Source: Sphingomonadaceae bacterium (GTDB taxonomy: Bacteria; Pseudomonadota; Alphaproteobacteria; Sphingomonadales; Sphingomonadaceae). From it: a stretch of DNA of 18,275 nucleotides. Position 1 is the stretch's first letter. Every line of letters begins with the position of its first letter. Location of the stretch: assembly GCA_023384025.1 (NCBI GenBank), contig JAHDXX010000005.1:12809-31083 (forward strand), written 5' to 3'. The notes below the pieces were generated by a model that had not been told where the DNA came from, did no database searches, and saw nothing but the letters and a program-made list of their open reading frames with translations. Positions 14,581 to 18,275 of the stretch are shown here, piece after piece. The position numbers and the translations under genes were made by a program.

Positions 14581-14657
14581 CGCGACAACTCCAATATATT
14601 TTCATAAATCGTGTATATGTATTGCAATCCGCCTGTCAAGCTGTAAGAGGCTTCCCC
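14581..14657. promoter_or_regulatory. AT-rich divergent promoter with dyad-symmetric operator candidate
   Basis: This 77-base gap separates the metallo-hydrolase operon from the peroxiredoxin-arsR pair. Bases 14592-14624 form a dyad: CAATA at one end, TATTG at the other, with 11 of 16 pairs complementary around position 14608. ATATATT and GTATATG inside could be -10 elements for the two directions. A site between the two units is where an ArsR-family repressor encoded next door would be expected to act. Confidence 0.5.
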
Positions 14658-15314
14658 ATGGACGAAACCGCATCCCGCCCCGCCCCCTGCGCCGGACTGC
14701 GCATCGGCGACCTCGCTCCGGACTTCGCCGCGCGCAGCACACTCGGCGACGTGCGCCTGTCCGACTTGCGCGGCCGCTGGCTGATCCTGTTCTCGCACCC
14801 GGCGGACTTCACCCCGGTGTGCACCACCGAGTTCGTCGCGCTGGCGCGGGCGGCGGGCGAATTTGACAAGCGGGACTGCGCGCTGATGGCGCTGTCGGTG
14901 GACAGCCTGTTCTCCCACTTTGCCTGGCTACGCCTGATCCGCGACCGGTTCGGGGTGGAAGTGCGCTTCCCGATCGTGGAGGACCCGACCCTCGTCATCG
15001 GGCGGGCCTATGGCATGGTCTCCGCCCACGATGCCGACAGCGCGACCGTGCGCACGACCTTCTTCATCGATCCCGAGGGCGTGATCCGGGCGATGACCTG
15101 CTACCCCGCCAATGTCGGCCGTTCGACCCCGGAAATGCTGCGGATGCTCGATGCGCTGCAGGCGGTCGACAGCGGGCAGGCGCTGGCCCCCGCCAACTGG
15201 CAGCCGGGCGATCCGATGCTGGCCCAGCCCGATGCCACGCTCGACGCGGTCTACGCCGCCGACAGCGAGACCGGCTGGTTCCTGCAGGAAACCGGCGGAA
15301 AGGGGCGCGCGTGA
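14658..15314 (+). CDS. peroxiredoxin, 1-Cys (Prx6-like) type
   Basis: The 218-residue thiol peroxidase belongs to the AhpC/TSA superfamily. The active-site block HPADFTPVCTTEF contains the peroxidatic C55. FFIDPEGVIRAMTCYPANVGR and the long C-terminal tail (WQPGDP...) identify the Prx6/1-Cys group, whose members often keep a distal Cys (C148 here). C11 and C74 are extra. It reduces peroxides and, in some members, may act on persulfides. The ATG at 14658 follows AGAGG and is preferred over a TTG at 14622, which lies inside the operator-like region. The stop overlaps the GTG start of the ArsR gene (GTGA, 15311-15314). Confidence 0.88.
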   Translation: MDETASRPAPCAGLRIGDLAPDFAARSTLGDVRLSDLRGRWLILFSHPADFTPVCTTEFVALARAAGEFDKRDCALMALSVDSLFSHFAWLRLIRDRFGVEVRFPIVEDPTLVIGRAYGMVSAHDADSATVRTTFFIDPEGVIRAMTCYPANVGRSTPEMLRMLDALQAVDSGQALAPANWQPGDPMLAQPDATLDAVYAADSETGWFLQETGGKGRA

Positions 15315-15664
15315 CCGACGAGAACCTGATCGACGCCCTCAAGGCGCTCGGCCACCCGCTGCGCCTGCGCATCGTCGAGGCGCTGCGCGCAGGCGAGCGC
15401 AATGTCGGCGAGATCGAGCAGGCGACCGGCATCGCCCAGCCCGGCCTGTCGCAGCAGCTCGCAGTGATCCGCGCCGCCGGGCTCGTCCAGACCCGCAAGG
15501 CGGCCAAGCTGGTCTACTACAGCCTCGACCAGGCCGTGCTGGCAGGCCTGCGCGACCGGATCGGCACCTTCGCCGGCACCCCGACCGACAAGGCCAGCGC
15601 CGCCGGGCCGCCCCCCACCCGCCACCCCGCCACCGGCGTCGCGCGGTTCGCCCGCCTCTCGTGA
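15311..15664 (+). CDS. ArsR-family winged-helix regulator, BigR/SqrR-like but cysteine-free
   Basis: The 117-residue product has the ArsR winged helix (GHPLRLRIVEAL, ERNVGEIEQATGIAQPGLSQQLAVIRAAGLVQTRKAAKLVYYSL, residues 14-72) and a Pro/Ala-rich tail. The closest family pattern I know is BigR/SqrR, persulfide-sensing repressors of sulfide operons. Those use two cysteines, one in the helix that here reads IVEAL (E23) and one near the C-terminal helix, here around GTFAG. The translated protein contains no cysteine at all, so it cannot sense by that disulfide or tetrasulfide switch. A GTG start overlaps the peroxiredoxin stop. It likely represses both divergent units; the effector is unknown. 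Confidence 0.87.
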   Translation: MTDENLIDALKALGHPLRLRIVEALRAGERNVGEIEQATGIAQPGLSQQLAVIRAAGLVQTRKAAKLVYYSLDQAVLAGLRDRIGTFAGTPTDKASAAGPPPTRHPATGVARFARLS

Positions 15665-15671
15665 AGGGGGC

Positions 15672-15690
15672 GTGCGCGCCACTTGCGCAC
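15672..15690 (+). terminator. weak hairpin after the arsR gene
   Basis: GTGCGC and GCGCAC pair around a 7-base loop, eight bases after the ArsR stop. It has no T-run. It may mark the end of the peroxiredoxin-arsR unit. Confidence 0.25.
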
Positions 15691-15741
15691 CACGCACCCT
15701 TTGGTCATGGATAGCAGGGCGATTGCCCGGCGGCCCAAGTC

Positions 15742-15834
15742 TGCCCGGGCTGGATCAATGCCATGGAGCAGCGTATCCAGCGAACGCTCGCCCCCGCCAG
15801 GCGCGAGCCCAAGCTGAGGCGGAGTTTAGTATAG
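15742..15834 (+). pseudogene. 3' stub of a second RAYT transposase
   Basis: The frame from 15742 reads CPGWINAMEQRIQRTLAPAR followed by a tail ending LRRSLV and TAG. This matches the last 31 codons of the intact RAYT at 16465-17154 (PDWISAMEERIQRPLAPAKR ... KRSLV) with no indel and the same stop inside the same repeat. The rest of the gene is missing: sequence upstream of about 15740 has no clear similarity in frame. This shows that another copy of the element once stood here or recombined at this point. Confidence 0.8.
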
Positions 15835-15847
15835 TGTCCCCGGAATT
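15828..15847 (+). repeat. repeat R (copy 1)
   Basis: AGTATAGTGTCCCCGGAATT, at the 3' end of the RAYT stub. It is identical to the copy at 17148-17167 and inverted relative to those at 16104-16123 and 16407-16426. Confidence 0.9.
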
Positions 15848-15861
15848 AGGTTGCTTTTATA

Positions 15862-16104
15862 ATGAATGGTAATAATCGGAAAAATAATGATTTTTTTGAA
15901 AAATCCCCAACCGGCACTCTTTTACCAAGGGACATGAGAGGTGTTGGATGTTTTTTTATAGTGTCATCTCCATTATTAGTTATTATTTATATAATTGAGA
16001 TATTTAAGGACTCACATAATGTATCATGGCTGAGTGAATTACAGATATTTTTTGTCGTAGCTGGAGCTATTTATTTAACTTACATGCTAAGGAAGTTATC
16101 TTAA
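15862..16104 (+). CDS. 80-residue two-helix membrane protein on foreign AT-rich DNA
   Basis: The product starts MNGNNRKNNDFFEKSPTGTL, has hydrophobic stretches at about 27-47 (GVGCFFIVSSPLLVIIYIIE) and 60-76 (LQIFFVVAGAIYLTYML), and ends RKLS. I recognise no family. Codon use is A/T-rich, unlike every neighbour. No good Shine-Dalgarno precedes the ATG; TATAAT at 15858-15863 overlaps the start codon, so the real start could be the in-frame ATG at 15934, though its AAGGG lies very close. Small two-helix proteins of this kind include immunity proteins and holin-like proteins. The nearby Rhs tip makes an orphan immunity gene thinkable, but nothing in the sequence proves it. Confidence 0.55.
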   Translation: MNGNNRKNNDFFEKSPTGTLLPRDMRGVGCFFIVSSPLLVIIYIIEIFKDSHNVSWLSELQIFFVVAGAIYLTYMLRKLS

Positions 16105-16128
16105 ATTCTGGGGACACTATACTTAATT
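16104..16128 (-). repeat. repeat R, inverted (copy 2)
   Basis: AATTCTGGGGACACTATACT plus TAATT. It differs by one base from the copy at 16407-16431, including the shared TAATT extension. Confidence 0.88.
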
Positions 16129-16340
16129 TATCGCCGTTTCGATGCGCAGTTCCATGGGGCAGCATCCCAATTCCCTCTGCGTCTCTCCTTCCCTCTGCGT
16201 CTCTCCTTTCCTCTGCGGCCTCTGCGTGAACCAATCTGCGCAATGCGTAGGGTCAGGGTGCCCCTCCACCACTTCGTGGTCCCCCTCCCCCTGAGGGGGA
16301 GGAATGGCGCCATCCGCAATTCCATTTTCCTACACGCCCG
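16129..16340. repeat. gene-free spacer with tandem repeats and a REP-like double hairpin
   Basis: The spacer holds no convincing ORF. From 16171 to 16206 an 18-bp unit (TTCCCTCTGCGTCTCTCC) is repeated twice exactly, with a degenerate third copy to about 16226. From 16268 to 16302 there are two adjacent hairpins: ACCAC / GTGGT (loop TTC) and CCTCCCCC / GGGGGAGG (loop TGA). The second is close to the hairpins at 5785-5804 and 5872-5891. Such double hairpins are typical REP/BIME structures, which RAYT proteins act on. Confidence 0.7.
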
Positions 16341-16431
16341 GAATTCCGGCACGAATTCCGGGGACACTACGAATTCCGGGGACACGAATTCCGGGGACAC
16401 TACACGAATTCCGGGGACACTATACTTAATT
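16341..16431. repeat. tandem array of partial R repeats upstream of RAYT
   Basis: GAATTCCGG recurs at 16341, 16353, 16371, 16386 and 16406, with spacings of 12, 18, 15 and 20. Most units continue GGGACAC(TAC). Only the last is a full inverted R (16407-16426) with the TAATT extension. The unequal spacing looks like repeated partial duplication of the left end of the element. Confidence 0.88.
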
Positions 16432-16464
16432 GACCGCGGCGCCGACCCGTGCCATCGCTCACCC

Positions 16465-17154
16465 ATGGCCCGCCTTTCGCGCATCGTCATTCCCGGTGTT
16501 CCGCATCATGTCACCCAGCGCGGCAACCGGCGGCTGCCGGTGTTCTTCAGTGACGAGGACCGTGCAGCCTATCTCGCACTGATCCGCGAGGGGTGCGAGC
16601 GCCACGGCGTGACCTGCCTCGCGTGGTGCCTGATGGACAACCACGTCCACCTGATCCTGGTGCCCGCCAGCGAGGACGGCTTGCGCGGCGCTCTGGCAGA
16701 GGCGCACCGCCGCTACAGCCGCATGGTCAACTTTCGCGAAGGATGGCGCGGCTACCTGTTTCAGGGGCGCTTTGCCAGCTACCCGATGGACGAGGCGCAC
16801 CTGATGGTGGCGGTGCGCTATGTCGAAAACAATCCTGTCGCAGCCGGCATGGTGAAGGAGGCCGGTGACTGGCGCTGGTCAAGCGCGCGGTCGCATCTGG
16901 CGGGCAAGCGCGTCGCGGGCGACCCCCTGACCGATGTCGCCGCGCTGAGCCGCCATGTCCGCAACTGGCGGGCGATGCTGCGTGTCGGGCTGGAAGCGAT
17001 GGACACCGCCGAAAGCCTCGAGGCGATCGAAGCACGCCTGCGCACCGGTCGGCCGCTGGCGAGCCCGGACTGGATCAGCGCCATGGAAGAGCGTATCCAG
17101 CGCCCCCTCGCCCCCGCCAAGCGCGGCCCCAAGCCGAAGCGGAGTTTAGTATAG
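16465..17154 (+). CDS. rayT: REP-associated tyrosine transposase (RAYT, Y1/HUH family)
   Basis: The 229-residue protein is a single-strand DNA transposase of the IS200/IS605-related Y1 superfamily. The HUH motif is H60-V-H62 in WCLMDNHVHLILVP, and the catalytic tyrosine is most likely Y84 in HRRYSRMVN. RGNRRLPVFFSDEDRAAYL, YLFQGRFASYPMDE and RYVENNPVAAGMV are typical of RAYTs, which process REP hairpins. Length and motifs look intact. The ATG at 16465 begins MARLSRIVIPGVPHHVTQRG, the family N-terminus. The frame is open back to 16243, but that part is translated repeat array. The last codons (SLV and TAG) lie partly inside the R repeat, so the end of the protein is set by the element's terminus. 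Confidence 0.9.
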   Translation: MARLSRIVIPGVPHHVTQRGNRRLPVFFSDEDRAAYLALIREGCERHGVTCLAWCLMDNHVHLILVPASEDGLRGALAEAHRRYSRMVNFREGWRGYLFQGRFASYPMDEAHLMVAVRYVENNPVAAGMVKEAGDWRWSSARSHLAGKRVAGDPLTDVAALSRHVRNWRAMLRVGLEAMDTAESLEAIEARLRTGRPLASPDWISAMEERIQRPLAPAKRGPKPKRSLV

Positions 17155-17167
17155 TGTCCCCGGAATT
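17148..17167 (+). repeat. repeat R (copy 4), containing the RAYT stop codon
   Basis: AGTATAGTGTCCCCGGAATT, identical to 15828-15847. The TAG of the RAYT gene is at 17152-17154 within it. Confidence 0.9.
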
Positions 17168-17189
17168 TACCGGAATTTACCGGAATTTA
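17160..17189 (+). repeat. three tandem copies of CCGGAATTTA
   Basis: A 10-bp unit repeated three times exactly; the first shares CCGGAATT with repeat R. It forms the junction between the RAYT element and the Rhs reading frame. Confidence 0.9.
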
Positions 17190-18259
17190 CGACCAACAGC
17201 TACGACGTCAACCGGCAGTGGACGTTCAATCCGGCGAACCAGGCGGTGACCGAGTCGCTCGACAACGCGCTCTATCCGTGGACCGGGCATCCGGCCGGGG
17301 TCAGTCAGGTCACCTACAGCGCGGACGGCCTGAACCGGATCACGCAGGCGAATGCCAACACCTACAGCTATGATGCCAACGGCAATCTCACCTCCGACAG
17401 CCTGACCAGCTATGTCTACGATGTCGAGAACCGGCTGGTCAGTGCCAGCGGTCAGAACACCGCGTCGTTGCGTTACGATCCGTTCGGGCGGCTGCACGAG
17501 ATAACTGACGCGCAGGGCAACATGCGACGGTTCCTCCACGACGGGGACGATCTGGTGGCCGAATACGGGCCCACCGGCACCATGCTGGCCCGGCACCTGC
17601 ACGGGCTGGGCGCGGGCGATGATCCGCTGGTCACTTTCTCCGGCGCGAATGCGAGCTACCTCGATGCCGAGTATCTCTACACCGACCGGCTCGGCTCGGT
17701 GATCGCGCGCTACAGGCGCGATCGCACGGCGGTGGCGATCAACGGGTATGACGAGTTCGGCGTGCCCGGCCCCGCGACCGGCATCCAGAACAACGGTCGG
17801 TTCCGCTACACGGGCCAAGTGTGGTTGCCAGAGCTGGGTCTCTACTATTACAAGGCCCGCATGTACTCGCCCACCATCGGCCGGTTCATGCAGACCGATC
17901 CGATCGGCTATGCCGACGGGATAAACATGTACGCCTATGTCGGGAATGACCCGGTGAACCTCGTGGATCCGACGGGGTTGGAGGCGCATTGCACTACAGT
18001 TCGACAATTGATGGACACTACCCGATGGATCGGCGGTCAGATTCAAATTAGCAGTCACTATACGTATAGGGAATTGTGTTCCGATGAGAACGGGAGGTCG
18101 ATACCCGGTGGTGGTGGCGGTGGCGGTGGCGGTGGCGGGGGTGGCGCGGCAACAAGCAATGACGAGATTGTTGTGCGGGCGACGCCAAAAAAGCCGCAGT
18201 TGCCGCAAAATGATGCACCGTGTCCGTCGTCAGAACATTTGGCACAACTCGCGGCGTAA
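17189..18259 (+). pseudogene. RHS repeat-associated core protein, C-terminal fragment with variable tip (5' truncated)
   Basis: The frame carries YD repeats (YSYDANGNL, YVYDVENRL, LRYDPFGRL), then YLYTDRLGSV and the core end RFMQTDPIGYADGINMYAYV, NDPVNLVDPTGL. After DPTGL comes a tip of about 90 residues with 13 glycines in a row and then NDEIVVRATPKKPQ. Rhs proteins are usually over 1000 residues, form a cage around a C-terminal effector and are surface or secreted. Here only about 357 codons remain. The frame is open upstream only to the TAG at 17147 and offers no ATG; the first possible start is a GTG at 17246 without a Shine-Dalgarno. The 5' part was probably lost when the RAYT element arrived or recombined. 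A translated short protein is less likely. Confidence 0.78.
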
Positions 18260-18275
18260 ATTAGCGGAGTGCGGG

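Larger units (their letters stand above)
15828..16128. mobile_element. AT-rich gene cassette bounded by inverted RAYT-type repeats
   Basis: R at 15828-15847 and its complement at 16104-16123 (one mismatch) enclose 256 bases that hold a single ORF. The interior has about 31% G+C by hand count, against roughly two thirds in the flanks, so it was acquired from elsewhere. The ORF begins 15 bases after the left repeat, and its TAA ends on the first base of the right repeat. Whether the unit moves, or simply filled a gap between two RAYT copies, is not decided by the sequence. Confidence 0.6.
16341..17189 (+). mobile_element. RAYT element with repeat-array ends
   Basis: The unit comprises the array of inverted R repeats on the left, the RAYT gene, a direct R at 17148-17167 and extra CCGGAATTTA units to 17189. 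Left and right R copies are inverted relative to each other, as expected of ends that form hairpins recognised by an HUH transposase. The outer borders are set by where the repeats stop. No target duplication is visible or expected for this family. Confidence 0.7.

Noticed and set aside
13711..14607. 298-codon plus-strand ORF
   Set aside because: Antisense of the metallo-hydrolase, whose metal ligands are all in place on the minus strand.
16341..16431. Repeated GAATTC sites read as a cloning or adapter artefact
   Set aside because: The same motif continues into the full R repeats that bound both the RAYT and the AT-rich gene, and its complement occurs at 15828 and 17148, so it belongs to the element.
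16341..16431. CRISPR array
   Set aside because: Unit spacing is 12-20 bases with no unique spacers, and no cas genes are present.
16243..16464. N-terminal extension of the RAYT protein through the repeat array
   Set aside because: The added residues are translated repeats (NSGDT units) and spacer; the family N-terminus begins at 16465.
17177..18208. 343-codon minus-strand ORF
   Set aside because: Antisense of the Rhs core; the YD repeats are on the plus strand.

Overview
The DNA is GC-rich (roughly two thirds G+C by eye), with ATGA/GTGA stop-start overlaps throughout. Protein signatures (the tsaD-gpsA-flippase order, a DUF6356 protein, sphingomonad-type palindromic repeats, a polyglycine-tipped Rhs protein) suggest an alphaproteobacterium of the Sphingomonadales, probably Erythrobacteraceae-like. 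This is inferred from protein resemblance, not from a marker gene. I saw no rRNA, tRNA or CRISPR array.

Layout. (1) 1-4138, plus strand: the 3' end of tsaD, then gpsA and a polysaccharide flippase in a translationally coupled run, then an OmpA-family protein, a 35-residue membrane microprotein and a membrane-anchored helix-hairpin-helix protein. (2) 4139-8408: catabolic genes separated by palindromic repeats: glutaryl-CoA dehydrogenase (Lys/Trp breakdown), then maleylacetoacetate isomerase and fumarylacetoacetase (the last two steps of tyrosine/homogentisate breakdown), a convergent DUF6356 gene, and an Lrp/AsnC regulator with a near-perfect palindrome just upstream. (3) 8452-9429: a quinone oxidoreductase that converges on the next operon through a hairpin covering both stop codons.

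(4) 9434-15664: a compact sulfide/persulfide module. Six minus-strand genes (persulfide dioxygenase-like metallo-hydrolase, YeeE/YedE, DUF2892, second YeeE/YedE, sulfide:quinone oxidoreductase, SulP anion transporter) run away from a short AT-rich divergent promoter. On the other side lie a 1-Cys-type peroxiredoxin and an ArsR-family repressor. Likely logic: SQR oxidises sulfide to persulfide, the dioxygenase turns persulfide into sulfite, the YeeE pair and SulP move sulfur compounds, and the ArsR protein controls both directions. The regulator resembles the persulfide sensors BigR/SqrR but contains no cysteine.

(5) 15665-18275: an accessory patch. A REP-associated tyrosine transposase (RAYT, HUH/Y1) is framed by copies of a 20-bp repeat, AGTATAGTGTCCCCGGAATT, and its complement. 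Upstream lie the 3' stub of a second RAYT and an AT-rich (about 31% G+C by hand count) two-helix membrane-protein gene that fits almost exactly between two inverted copies of the same repeat. Downstream is the C-terminal core and tip of an Rhs protein whose 5' end is missing at the repeat junction. This cassette-like arrangement is the most unusual part of the window.
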